Below are positions 13,060 to 23,377 of a stretch of DNA of 64,000 bases, piece by piece. Position 1 is the stretch's first letter. Every line of letters begins with the position of its first letter. The notes beneath the pieces are model-generated. The model ran no database searches and was not told the DNA's origin. It worked only from the letters and a program-made list of their open reading frames with translations. The stretch comes from Odiellus spinosus (taxonomy: Eukaryota; Arthropoda; Arachnida; Opiliones; Phalangiidae). The stretch covers positions 19,532,442 to 19,596,441 of the forward strand of contig OY987232.1 of NCBI GenBank assembly GCA_963920705.1, given 5' to 3'. Both the position numbers and the translations under genes were made by a program.

Positions 13060-13350
13060 TAAATAGTCCTAATCTATCAGTAAACAAATATTAACACTAG
13101 GAAATAAATATAAAACTTGCCATCTAAATAGGCTTAGCTTGATTCATGGAGATCAAATGAATTTTTCCCATTGAACAGTCAGCGACTAATAAGAAAAGGC
13201 TCGTCGTTAAGGCGAGATCTCAATAGACTTCAATAACATTGGTGGCTGAAATTCAGCTTAAGCCTATTTTCCGGGTAATTTTTAAATTCATTTCTTGTTG
13301 AATATTTGTTTGTAAATTTTTTAGAGGTTGATTAGGCCTAAAATATACAT
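13060..13350. repeat. Dispersed element family D, copy 2
   Basis: Outer ends are CCTAATCTATCAGTAAACAA and, inverted, TTTGTTTGTAAATTTTTTAG ... GATTAGGCC. Inner arms are AATAGGCTTAGCTTGATTCA and AATTCAGCTTAAGCCTATTT. The same outer end is recognisable alone near 25675, 51537 and 52095. Confidence 0.65.
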
Positions 13351-13501
13351 TTTTTTTAGGTTATATTATCCCTTTAAGCCTGCGAAATTAATTTTAAACG
13401 TGAATAAAATTAGTGAAATTTTTATTTTTAATGAAAATACATTATTTTATTGAAAACGTGCAAAAGAAATTGTAATTTTAATTCATTACAATTTTCAGAA
13501 T

Positions 13502-14209
13502 TTAGTATATTTTTTGGTTTGATTTTCGTCTTAATGATAGTGCTGATCCAGCTCCAGCGTATATAGCAACTTTCTTACTGAATAATCTCTTTTGTCGAAG
13601 TTCATGTATTTTCAAGAAATTCTTCTCCGAAGATGCGAGTTTAGAATGAAGATTTGTTTCTAGAATTTATAATTTTAATTGTTTCAATATAGATTGTAGA
13701 GACTACAATTGATTTGAGAGTATATCTATCGAATATTTTGATTATTAACGAAAGTTGTTATATTTAAATAATATTTAAAATTATAATGGTTTAATATTAA
13801 TGTTATCTAACGAACTGCCGAAGAAAATAATTATAAAACCAAGCCATTAGATTAAAAAATATATTAGGCTATTTTCGAAATTTAAAAATATTCCAGGGAA
13901 TACTACGTCATTATTATAATCACGCGATTTCGATATTGTATAGAGCCTACAGTTAATTCTAGCGCGAGTTATAAGGTCGCTTTCGCGCCGTCTTTTTCGT
14001 AAAAGTACTTAATACAAGTCAATTTCCTTTCGTATGAATTTAATTATCGTTAATTAATTTTCATAAATAATCCACGTCATATATCGGGTAAAAAATAACC
14101 AATATGTTTGAAGTAAATATTGCGTACCATATTTTTTTTCGATGGACGTGGTGGCATCCAATAGCACTAGAAATATTACGAAAATATAGACTAAAGATTT
14201 TCCGTTCAT
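13502..14209 (-). CDS. Small secreted basic peptide gene, copy c
   Basis: Paralog of copy b with identical exon sizes (82 and 158 nt) and phases; 79 residues. Exon 1 (14209-14128): MNGKSLVYIFVIFLVLLDA then TTSIEKKY; donor TATG|GTACGC. Exon 2 (13659-13502), after an ATTCTAG acceptor: SSEKNFLKIHELRQKRLF, then VAIYAGAGSALSLRRKSNQK and IY. Substitutions between b and c keep the frame, the signal peptide, the RQKR site and the YAGxGSALSLRRK block, which suggests selection on the protein. The 468-bp intron is longer than copy b's because a family A element (about 13685-14030) sits in it. Function unknown; secretion inferred. Confidence 0.75.
13685..14030. repeat. Family A element inside the intron of peptide gene copy c
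   Basis: Matches the other copies through GATTGTAGAGACTACAATTG, CGTTAGATAACATTAATATT (reverse strand), CGCGATTTCGATATTGTATA and AAAAGTACTTAATAC. Copy b's 160-bp intron lacks it, so it entered after the duplication or was lost from b. Confidence 0.75.
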
Positions 14210-14809
14210 AATGTGAATGTTAAGAGCTCTTGTCTTTCCCAGTTGTTTCCCAGTACGGAACTGATCAAAAATGAGAACTGTTTCCGAATATACGTACACC
14301 ACGACCTTGTTTTGATCAGTTTTATATGGTATAAGTACCATAGCGTGCCATTCAAGGCCCAGACCTTGTATTGAACAATTAAAATTGTTTATTTAGTACA
14401 TCTTAACCTATATTCGGTACACTTTTCTTTAAAAATTCGTAACTTTACTTTGACTGGCTCGAATTAAGGCTAGTAGGGCTCGTTTTGTAGATGACATATC
14501 GGGCTATTTGGGAAAAAAGTTTCGACCCTCTAGGTAAATATCCGGAGAAGATACGACACTAATTTGAATAATATATTAAATATAAATTTTAAGGAACATT
14601 TCCTTTTAGGTCCCGGGAAATAAGGTTTTACGTACTTAAGTTAAAGTAAAAGACTTATTACGAAACGACCGAGATCTCCGCTACAAAATGCTTATTTTAA
14701 AACCTAAATTTGGCCCAGAAAAGTAAATTTCAAATTATCTATTCGCGACTTTTAACTCGGTGCAGCGACAAGTAATATACGAAATTCCCAAAATTCGCGA
14801 AAAGGAACC

Positions 14810-16598
14810 ACTTAAACACCTTGAATCGAGAAACGAGTGTCACTAATGAATTCCTTGACCAAATTTACAGGGTCATTGATAGATTTAAACTTTAGAAATT
14901 AATTTAAATACCAAAAACTTCTCTAAAAAATTCTGAATAAATTCTGGACTACATTTCTTGGCACAGCGATTTAATTTTAATTGTCGTCATTATTAATTAA
15001 AATTCAAACGATAGTAATCGGTCTAACAAGAAATATTAAGTAAATAGTAATTTAAACAATTCATTTGTTAAATTGTTACGTATATATCTTACGTAAACTT
15101 GTTTTCGTCGTATTTGTCAAGGTAACTTCTATGTAATTTTCATTCCCTACAAGTACATATGGCAGATGGCTTTATATTTTCACAGCGTTATATAAAATAC
15201 GCGTTATATAAAATCGAAACAATATGGTTTTTCGAAATTGTCGGGTTTATATCGGGTTTAACATTACGTATACCTCCGCCATAGCTTTTCCTTTTCTATC
15301 AACTTGACTTGACCCGAAAATATTTCATATTTTCGGGCGCTAAATCTTTCTCCGAAGACCATGATAGCGTTTTAATATTTTTGTATTTCTATGCTTAGAG
15401 TAGAGCTCGGAATTCGTATAATTTTTATTAATTGGATAAAATCTACTAAATTCTTATCTGTTTGATTAAAATTAGACTATTTTTCATTCGAGTTAACTTA
15501 TTCCAAGATAAAGTAAAAATAACATAATCCATATCCGTTTTTATCCAAAAATGGCCGCCTTATCTTAGAATATTATCCATTGCGTTATACGCGAGGATAA
15601 AAATTGAATTCAGTATTGAATAGTATGCAAAAGGACTTAAAAACAAACGACATAAATCTTTTAATTTTAATTGATAATCAACGATTAAATAACGCGTATA
15701 TTAATTAATCCATATATCGTAATACGCTGACAGCCTCGCTTTAAGAAAATTGTGATAGATATTTTAGTTCTTGTCTAATGAAGAAACTTCAGCTCAACAA
15801 TGAGAACAAAAAGCACTAGGAAACTTTGATTGGCCATGGTGCAGTATTGAGTTTTGTCCAAGGATCCCGTGTGTAAAAGGACTACAAACGCTATTATTGG
15901 AAGGTAAATGTAGTTAGAAAAATAACTGGACCCTGAGAAAAGAAATGGTAATAAATAAAATCAGGAGACCGTAAAACGTTTAATTTGTTTTTCTCGGGCC
16001 GAATATTCGTCGGTTTTGATATAAGGTTACAGTTCTAGAGTCAAAGTGTTTGCGCGTTCAAATTCCATACAGCCGTCGAGATTAAAACACCGAAGAAAAA
16101 ATTCTCAAGGTAGAATATTTTCAGATTTATATATTTTTATATTTTAATCGAAATTAAAATTAAATCATTTGTAATTATATTAAAGCGAAAGTTGTAACCT
16201 ATTCCTGATCATTTCTAGACCCTTTTTTTTCAATAGTAGAAGCCTTTTATTTTTGGCATGTCTCCGACCATAATGAGCCGTTAACCAATGGCTATAATTT
16301 GGAAAGACGAAAGTCATGGTTGCGCTTAAACTTATTCTAAAAATTTAAAGATTTAAAAAATCTTTTAAGTCTGTAATTTTGATCGGAATGTTTTTGGGGT
16401 TACGGGATATTTGGATTTACTGGAATCTTATTACTAATCCAGGGTTAACGCGTATTATCGAAAGGATAATAATAATATTATTTAGTGGAATTAAGATCTG
16501 GGAATCCACTCGTAATGCCGTTGCTTGTAAACCATACATTAACGGTGACTACAGTAAACGTAAGCTATTTACGATTAATTTGAATATTCCTTATTTAA
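14810..16598. other. Spacer between the peptide cluster and the IR gene
   Basis: Holds a family C block (about 15085-15310) and a family-B-like element (15402-15606: AGAGCTCGGAATTCG, then AAAATGGCCGCCTTATCTTA). The remainder is AT-rich and I see no supportable gene. An open frame at 16379-16642 may be upstream IR coding sequence (see the IR entry). Confidence 0.5.
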
Positions 16599-18519
16599 AT
16601 AATTATATCGTTTCCTATCAAGAACACCAATTTTATAATTGATCGACTGAATGACGGTAGCATTGTTGGTCGTTCTGGTCCTTATGTTCGTTTTTTCGAG
16701 CTATTGGCGTTTCTTCTCGGATTCAAGTATTGTACTGGCTATAGACTAACACGAATCATTTCGCTAAACGAATTGTAATTATTTGTCCGGACAGATATCG
16801 TTTGGTATTACCGAAAACCGGAATTTTCGGGGTATCTACAGGAAATGGATCTTTCGATGGAATGGTTGGAATGCTACAAAGAAAGGTACGAAGCTACAGT
16901 GAGAGGAAAGAAATAAATATGTAAAATTGCTCGGCGCAAATTAGTATTTTCTCGAATAATGAAGAAACTCGCGAATGTTATTTTTCCGGTTTTTAGCAAA
17001 TACTGTTTAAAATATATATGTATTAAATTATATTATAAATTTTAGGAAGCTGATATTATGGCAACCGCAATTTTCGTGACACCTGCTCGGTTCAAAGCCT
17101 TCTCGTCTTCACCAATTTTTTACCAAGATGATGTTATTTTCATAATGAAGAAGGTGGCCAGTCAGCGCGTCGAAAGCTCTTCATTTTACTTCGATCCATT
17201 TCAAACGAGAGTAATTCCATTTTTATTCTTCATATATAATCATAAGTAGATTTTCCCTATTATAAGATCTAATACTAGAACACATTCGTATTCGCGCGTC
17301 TTGTTTAGCTTTGGATTCTTATCCTCGCGTTCTTCTGTTCGTTTTTCGTCATTTCCGAATCGATTCGATGGTTATTTCCAAAGTTGAAACCCTTCTTTGA
17401 ACCGTTTTCTTCGTGGAACGTAATCTCCAGGCAAATTGGATTAGGTGCGATTGAGTCCTTGGTCCCTAGACATCCAATAATTGAAGTCATAGATGTTTTG
17501 ATTCGTTTAGAAACTCATTGCGTCATTCCTTCGAGATCGTGGTTAAACGTGGCCATCGTTACCTTAACTATTATTGTCGGCTGCTTATTCAAATACTACA
17601 ATTCCACTCTGTCTTATTCCGTCGTCACCAAACCCGAGGGGGCCAATTTGAACACGATTAAGGATTTTGTACACGCTGTTCGAAGTGGAACCGTTTCAAT
17701 GGGAATACTTCGTGTATCGGTTATTTTAGAAGAGCAAATGATGGTAGGATCATCCTTACTTTTAATACGAAATTACACCTGATTTTTTTTAACCGTTAAG
17801 TATTTTGTTTGATTCATTTCCAATGAATAGAATTCCGATAACGCCGATGTTGTTTATTTGGGAAAAGTATTGGAAAAAAATAAGAAGAGAAACAGGAAGA
17901 GTTCAATTTTGGAAGCAGCCCGGGCTATTAATAGTTCCAATTTCGCTCTCATCTTGAGTAAAAAATATTTTTTCCAATTCTTACACGATCAAGAAGATAC
18001 TTCCCTGAAACAGTTGGTGGTTCATATTCCCAAAGAGAGGATCTTTACAGTCTACCTTGGAATGGGTTACAGCCGGAGTTTTCAATTCAAAGAAATATTT
18101 AATCAAGGGTAAGTAAAAATATCGAAAGGGTAGGATTAAAACAACTGTTTTCTGTTGATTCCTACTATAGATTTTTCGATTTCCGAAATCTTAAAACTGC
18201 TGCAAGATTTTGAGATTTCAAAATAGAATTTACGCAGATTCGCGTAGCTTATGACAATAACTTCCAAAATCGTTTATTCAGGATTAGAAGAATCTTAGAA
18301 GCGGGCTTTTTAGAAAAATGTTTTTCATACCAAAATTTCAAACTTGAGAGAGCGAATGCAATCGCGGAAGAACCCGAAGAAATAGTTTACATCGGCTACA
18401 ATGATCTGAAGCAAATTTTAAATTTATTTATTTTGATCCTAACATGCGTCGGCATCTTTCTGATCGCCGGAAATCTTTATCGCAAGATCCGAGGAGCTAA
18501 AACAACTCGTCTGAGGTAA
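16599..18519 (+). CDS. Ionotropic receptor-like protein (IR-1), 5' end unresolved
   Basis: Plus-strand multi-exon gene of the ionotropic receptor / glutamate receptor superfamily, presumably a membrane chemosensory channel subunit. Exons: about 16599-16726, 16795-16885, 17046-17210, 17309-17743, 17831-18108, 18282-18519 (stop TAA). Joining them in phase gives the S1 half of a ligand-binding domain (NGSFDGMVGMLQRK then EADIMATAIFVTPARF), a first membrane segment at the start of the 17309 exon (LWILILAFFCSFFV), a second at WLNVAIVTLTIIVGC followed by YYNSTLSYS where canonical receptors have SYTANLAAF, the S2 half (RRILEAGFLEKCF), and a last segment LFILILTCVGIFLI. Upstream, an open frame at 16379-16642 could encode earlier S1 (KLFTINLNIPYLNN) but is in another frame, so a frameshift, missed intron or sequence error must be resolved. 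No signal peptide found. Confidence 0.85.
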
Positions 18520-19264
18520 ATCCTCATTGGTTAATTGACGTCATTGAATTGCCACACGAACAAATACTGAAAAACTAATGTCTAATACTCTGAGCCTGAA
18601 ACCCAGTTGCCATCGTGTCGAAATGATGGAATGTTTTCTGTTCTTAATTGAAGTTTAAATTAATTACCTTGGTAATTTTATAATGACACAATTTTAACGG
18701 TATTTGAATAATCTGCTAATTACCTACACGAATATCTGGGACATTACTAATGAAGGTTTTTGTTTAAACATCAATGTCAGTGTTCTTTAAAATATTTTAC
18801 ATTTTAATCCCGCCCCCGAATCGCCATCGTCTTATTCTAAGTCAATATATTTTATCAAAATGGCATTGAAATAAGCCTGATTTCAATCGTATTTGTCCTT
18901 TAATGACAACCATACATTTTTTTACTAGAAATAATAACATTCGACTTACATTGTTAGACAAATACATTTCGAAAATCAGAATTTGAATAAATATTGAATC
19001 AGCGCTAGTAAAACTTAACTACACCAATGATAATTAGTCGAAGTACGAGTAAAAAGTTAAGGTGACATGCCGAATATATTTATTGTTAGGCTTAACCTTG
19101 TTAAATCTATGAAGCTTTTTTTTTATTTCTCGATTGTATAACAGTCGAAGAGCGTTCATTAAATGTTTAAATTTGGTTACTCAGACATTCATTATTAGCT
19201 AATTTGCTTCGTACGACATAAATTTCAACAGCAGTTAAACAAACAAAATGCATAATTATGTACC

Positions 19265-19305
19265 TGACCTAATTTGATTATCGCGTGATCTTGAAGATAT
19301 ATAAA
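19265..19305 (+). promoter_or_regulatory. Promoter block of six-cysteine gene 1
   Basis: ACCTAATTTGATTATCGCG followed by TTGAAGATATATAAAT, with a TATATAAA box at 19298-19305. That is about 50 bases before the ATG at 19354. The same ordered block precedes gene 2 at about 21482-21520, which argues that it is a duplicated core promoter. Confidence 0.6.
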
Positions 19306-19353
19306 TCAAATGTCACGTTGATTCCGAAGCATTTTTTAAATTGTACTTCTAAC

Positions 19354-20319
19354 ATGAAACCCATTTGGATTTGCTTGTTGGCTTTTACTGCCATAATTGC
19401 TTCGGTATCGGCGCAAAAACCGTGCAATAAGAAGAGAGTCGAGGGGTTTTGCAAAACATCGGATGGTTAGTTTTACATATTTTAAACAGTATTCGAATGA
19501 AAATTGAGTAGCATTTTCGAAAAGATCGTTAAAAAACGATTCAAAATATATACGTCATCATTATGGTCGCGTGAATTCGATATTAATAGAGACTACAATT
19601 GATTTGAGAGTATTTCTAACGAATATTTTGATTATTAACGAAAGTTATTATATTTAAATCATATTTAAAATTTTAATGGTTTAATATTAATGTTATCTAA
19701 CGAACTGCCGAAGAATATAATTAAAAAAACCAACCCATTACGTTAATTAAAAAGCCAGTTTTAATTTAAAAACTTTTTTTATTTTAATTCACGATGAAGA
19801 TGTAGGAAAAGGTTTCCCAGTTGAATGCCAGGAGGTAATTAAATTAATCATTTAATTAAAACATTTTCTGATTATTATAATTAAATTGAAACGTATCTTA
19901 GAAAATACAAGTCGCGTGGGATTCTTTAAAACCAGCGAAAGAAGTAATTTGCGAAGTATGTGTAGAAATTAATCCTAATTAAAATTATATTAATTAAAAA
20001 TAATGAATTTTAGGAAAAAGCTGATTATGAACAGGTAATTTTTAATATATTTTTAATCGTGACAATTTTAATTTATTTTTTTTATATATTTTAATTGATG
20101 AAGGCTTGTATAAGAATGAAAAAGGCATGTTTTAAAATTATGAAAATTAATATTATTAACGCGTGTGATTAATTATCGTAATTAATTTAACAGATGTTCG
20201 AAGATTTTGTCGCCATGGTGGGAGTGAGTATAATTTAAAACTTAAATAATATCTTTAATGGTTAATAATTCTTTTATTAATTACAGTCAGGTTGCCTTAC
20301 CAAGAAGAAACAACAATAA
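19354..20319 (+). CDS. Secreted six-cysteine protein, gene 1 (seven exons)
   Basis: Unrecognised small secreted protein of 101 residues. Exons 19354-19465, 19800-19834, 19902-19955, 20014-20034, 20104-20124, 20194-20223, 20287-20319. The start MKPIWICLLAFTAIIASVSA is a clear signal peptide. The mature chain has six cysteines spaced C-x8-C-x13-C-x18-C-x9-C-x17-C and ends with lysine and glutamine. Exons 4 and 5 are only 21 nt. Two acceptors differ from gene 2: exon 2 uses GATGAAG|AT and exon 5 uses GATGAAG|GC, each losing three codons but keeping frame; exon 5 has a GC donor (AAAG|GCATGT). The spacing is not that of classical insect odorant-binding proteins. A family A fragment sits in intron 1. 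The reading frame is intact, so it may be functional; the role is unknown. Confidence 0.8.
19498..19745. repeat. Family A fragment in intron 1 of six-cysteine gene 1
   Basis: Contains GAAAATTGAGTAGCATTTTC, CGTTAAAAAACGATTCAAAA, GACTACAATTGATTTGAGAG and TATCTAACGAACTGCCGAAG. It stops near the exon 2 acceptor. Gene 2's intron 1 (85 bp) lacks it. Confidence 0.75.
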
Positions 20320-20681
20320 CATTACTAATCTTATTTTACAAGAAAAAATAATAAAATGATTATTAATTTTAAACCATCATTGGTTAATTGACATTAAATG
20401 ATAAATTGACACATTAATCTCGTCGGTATATGCTCTTTCGACCGAATTCCCATATGAACGAAATCCCATTCGGCCGAATAGCTGCAATTTCTAGCCCATT
20501 GGGCTGGGAAAAAGGTTTCTTCCCATTCGACCGAATGGGCTAATAAGTTCAAAAATTTAATTCAATCGAATAATTATATATGTAATACGTTGAATGGAAC
20601 TTTTGTTAAGCTAGGTTCTTCGTACGTAAACGGTAGTAAAAAAAGTACAATAATGCAGTTTTAAATAATATTTATTTGAAA

Positions 20682-20711
20682 GGTTAGGTTAGGTTAGGTT
20701 AGGTTAGGTTA
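20682..20711 (+). repeat. Interstitial (GGTTA)6 telomere-type repeat
   Basis: Six perfect GGTTA units, the arthropod TTAGG telomeric motif read from another phase. A shorter imperfect run (GGTCAGGTTAGGTTAGGTT) occurs at about 58382-58402. Confidence 0.95.
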
Positions 20712-20718
20712 TACCTTG

Positions 20719-21107
20719 CAGTGGCGGCGGACGGTTCTTATTTTGGGGGGGGACATTTTTCGTTAAAGAACTTGGAAACAAGTTGCTCAAGACCAATATA
20801 CCTGAAGGCTATGGTTGTACTATCGCTCTTCTACAGACGGACTCGCGTAGAAATAAATCATATACCTTATTTAAAGACAGTCTCTTTATAATTTTTGTTA
20901 ATATATTACACTATTTTCTTAAAAACTCCAAACAGGTTGAGATTATAGACTGATTTTTCTTATAATTCATTGAATTCAATTATATTCTGAGATTAAACAG
21001 AGTATTGACTGAACAATTTGGGGAGGGACACGTATATTGGTTGTCCCCACCTGGTTTAATTGAGGGGGGACAATGTCCCCCTGTCCCCACCCGTTCCGCC
21101 GCCACTG
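20719..21107. mobile_element. hAT-like MITE with 8-bp target duplication
   Basis: Begins CAGTGGCGGCGGA and ends TCCGCCGCCACTG (13-bp perfect terminal inverted repeats, CAG...CTG as in many hAT elements). It is flanked on both sides by the identical 8-bp word ATACCTTG (20711-20718 and 21108-21115), the target-site length typical of hAT transposition. The 389-bp interior has no transposase. The clean ends and perfect duplication suggest a young insertion. Confidence 0.9.
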
Positions 21108-21481
21108 ATACCTTGGAAATACCCCAAAAATTTCAAAAACCGCCAAAGCGCGGGTTTTTCGGTCGAATGGGATTGGGTTCGGTCGAATGGGAATTCGGTC
21201 GAAAGGACCCAAAGCATTTCGTCGACTTATTTCGTTTAATGATGCAATTGGGAGTATGAACAGGTTGGATAAACAATTATAATTTTTAGACACTAGAAAA
21301 AAAAAAAAAATAAAATAAAGGCACACTCCATGATATAAAAAAGGGTTTCGAAAATATAGCAACTCTTCAAACGAAATGAAATATCATTAACCAAAAGTCT
21401 ATTACTTCATTCCGTAAAAGTAAACATACGACATAAAATATAATCGCAGCTAATCACACTAAATACTTAATTATATGTCTG

Positions 21482-21520
21482 ACCTAATTTGATTATTGCG
21501 AGATATTGAAGATGTATAAG
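21482..21520 (+). promoter_or_regulatory. Promoter block of six-cysteine gene 2
   Basis: ACCTAATTTGATTATTGCG followed by TTGAAGATGTATAAG about 55 bases before the ATG at 21569. It corresponds position by position to the block upstream of gene 1. Confidence 0.55.
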
Positions 21521-21568
21521 TTAAACGGCAAGTTGATTTAGTACCACATTATAAATTATAATTCTAAA

Positions 21569-22297
21569 ATGAAAGCCATGTGGATCCATATCGTGGCTTT
21601 CAATGCCGTAATTGCTTTGGTATCGGCACAACAACAATGCGATGCGAATACTGTCGAAAAGTTTTGCAAACCTGAAGGTTAATTTTACGTATTTTAAACA
21701 ATTTTCTGCTAATTAACTAGTTCAACAATTCGTAGATGAAAATTTAATTTAAAAAATTTTAGACGATGAAGCTGCAATAAAGACATTCCCAGCTGAATGC
21801 CATGAGGTAATTAGTAATTAAATTAATCGTGTAATTAAAATATGTCTGATTATTATAATTAAATTTAAACATTTCGTAGAAAATAAGAGCCGCGTGGGTT
21901 ACGTTAAAGCCACAACACAAAGAAGCTTGCGATGTAAATTTCGAAATTAATCCTAATTAAAATTATATTAATTAAAAATAATTAATTAAATTTTTTAGGG
22001 AAAATCTAACATTGAAAAGGTAATATTTAATATTTTTTTAATTGTAACCATTTTAATTTTGTTTTATATTTTAGTTATTGAAGACTTGTACAACGATGTA
22101 TAAGGTATGTTTTAAAATTACAAGAAATATTATTATTAACGCGTGTGATTAATTATCATAATTAATTTAACAGATGTATAATGAGTTTCTCGCCCAAATT
22201 GGAGTGAGTATAGTTTAAAACTTAATTAATATCTTTAATGGCTAACAATACTTATATTAACTATTAATTACAGGCTGGTTGCATACCGAAGCAGTAG
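21569..22297 (+). CDS. Secreted six-cysteine protein, gene 2 (seven exons)
   Basis: Tandem paralog of the gene at 19354-20319; 103 residues. Exons 21569-21677, 21763-21806, 21880-21933, 21999-22019, 22075-22104, 22174-22203, 22274-22297, all with standard GT...AG sites. Signal peptide: MKAMWIHIVAFNAVIALVSA. The mature chain has six cysteines, C-x8-C-x15-C-x18-C-x12-C-x17-C, and stops at GCIPKQ. Conserved features against gene 1 are the signal cleavage VSAQ, FC-K, FP-EC, the AW-LKP stretch, the MY/MF-F-A-G block and the terminal GC. Because each internal exon is tiny (21-54 nt), ordinary gene finders are likely to miss it. It may be an extracellular carrier or effector; the sequence alone does not say. 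AATAATAATAAAC-type polyadenylation candidates follow the stop. Confidence 0.85.
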
Positions 22298-23060
22298 TTA
22301 TTACTAATTTTATTTCGCAAGAATAAATAATAAAAATAATAATAATAAACTTCGAATTAAATAATTAAGAACCAAAATATTATAATTTAGGGTGATAATT
22401 TGTTAAATAGATCGTATTTGACTCATTTGTGTGCCCTATAATTTGACTCTAGATGCTTTTAATGGTATAAAATAGGTCCTTTCCAAATAACTAAATACAA
22501 CCCCTTTAAATCTAAGTAACTCGAACTTTTCTTGTTATTTAGAGATACACCTAAAAGTGTAACACGTATGTCTTGATATGACATCTTTAATATCCAATCA
22601 TTCCTATGTTGGTGGATCTCATTTGGTAAATACTATCTTGGAATGACAGATGTAGATGACACCCTCTTCCTATACGTATAGTCGGGAACTTTAACCCCTC
22701 GAGTCTCGATCCTATTGTAAAAGGCAAGTGCAATTATCGGCGTTCCTGCATCAACATTTCCTTAAAGTCCAATTCACACGTAAATATAAGTCCAGATGCC
22801 TTGTGAGTTTTTTTACATTTAGTTAGTTTTACTAGGACATTTCGTGGCTCTGAATATCTGTATCTCGCTCTGTTCTGATTGTTTGTACGTGTGTTAATAT
22901 AATTTATTGTTTAAAAACTACCTCAAGTTTGGCAGTTTAAGAAGACATTCGACTCTCTTTATATTTCCCGTGACGTCATCGTTAGCAGATCCATCTGAAA
23001 ACCTTAGTAACGTCTGAAATTGGTTATATTTATTGTTAGATAGGCTTTGTCAGAAGCCGA

Positions 23061-23377
23061 TGAAACCCTCCTTTGAAGTCTATTACTCCCGGGTCTTGTC
23101 TACCCCTCTCTGTATGGGTTAGTTTCAAAAAGCGCGATTCGTACGCCTCCTAACGGTAGATATTTTCGGAGCGGGAGTTCGTCGAGCGAATATCTCTAGC
23201 AGCCTCGGAGTTCGTCCAAAAAACGTCGTCGTATGTGGAAAGAGATAATTTCCAATTTTCCGTAGACAGGGGGGATGAAGTAGGACCCCTCCGATCTCGT
23301 AAAATTGGGAATTTTACCCATACAGAGAGGAGCGCTATATGGAACATTAGAGTAGTAGACTTCAATGGAGGGTTTCA
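23061..23377. repeat. MITE family 1, copy 2
   Basis: Near-identical to 180-495, including TGAAACCCTCCTTTGAAGTC at the left and GGAGGGTTTCA at the right. On the right the homology extends through TCTACTTCTGG, which mirrors CCAGAAGTAGA on the left side of copy 1, so the full terminal repeat is probably about 40 bp. Confidence 0.85.

Larger units (their letters stand above)
10500..15310. repeat. Tandem duplication carrying the peptide genes, with family C repeats
   Basis: A unit of about 2 kb is repeated. A roughly 200-bp family C block (GTAAACATGTTTTCGTCGTA ... GGTTTAACATTACGTATACC, CTTGACTTGACCCTAAAATA) occurs at about 10500-10725, 11450-11655, 12830-13035 and 15085-15310. The flank upstream of the peptide genes b and c (about 12345-12820 and 14342-14810) is nearly identical between the two units, including GCCATTCAAGGCCCAGACCT and TAAAGTAAAAGACTTATTAC. 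The structure explains why the small genes share promoters. Confidence 0.7.
20435..21212. repeat. Composite element: inverted TTCGACCGAAT arms around a telomere-repeat core and a hAT-like MITE
   Basis: The left arm, CTTTCGACCGAATTCCCAT ... CCCATTCGGCCGAAT, is mirrored by the right arm, CATTCGGTCGAAT-type words ending GGGAATTCGGTCGAAAGG. Between them lie six GGTTA units (20682-20711) and, directly abutting these, a separate inverted-repeat insertion (20719-21107). The whole lies between the two six-cysteine genes. Confidence 0.65.

Noticed and set aside
20976-21362. Overlapping open frames of 128 (minus) and 84 (plus) codons
   Set aside because: Both run across the hAT-like MITE and its flanking inverted arms; no family match and no conserved start.
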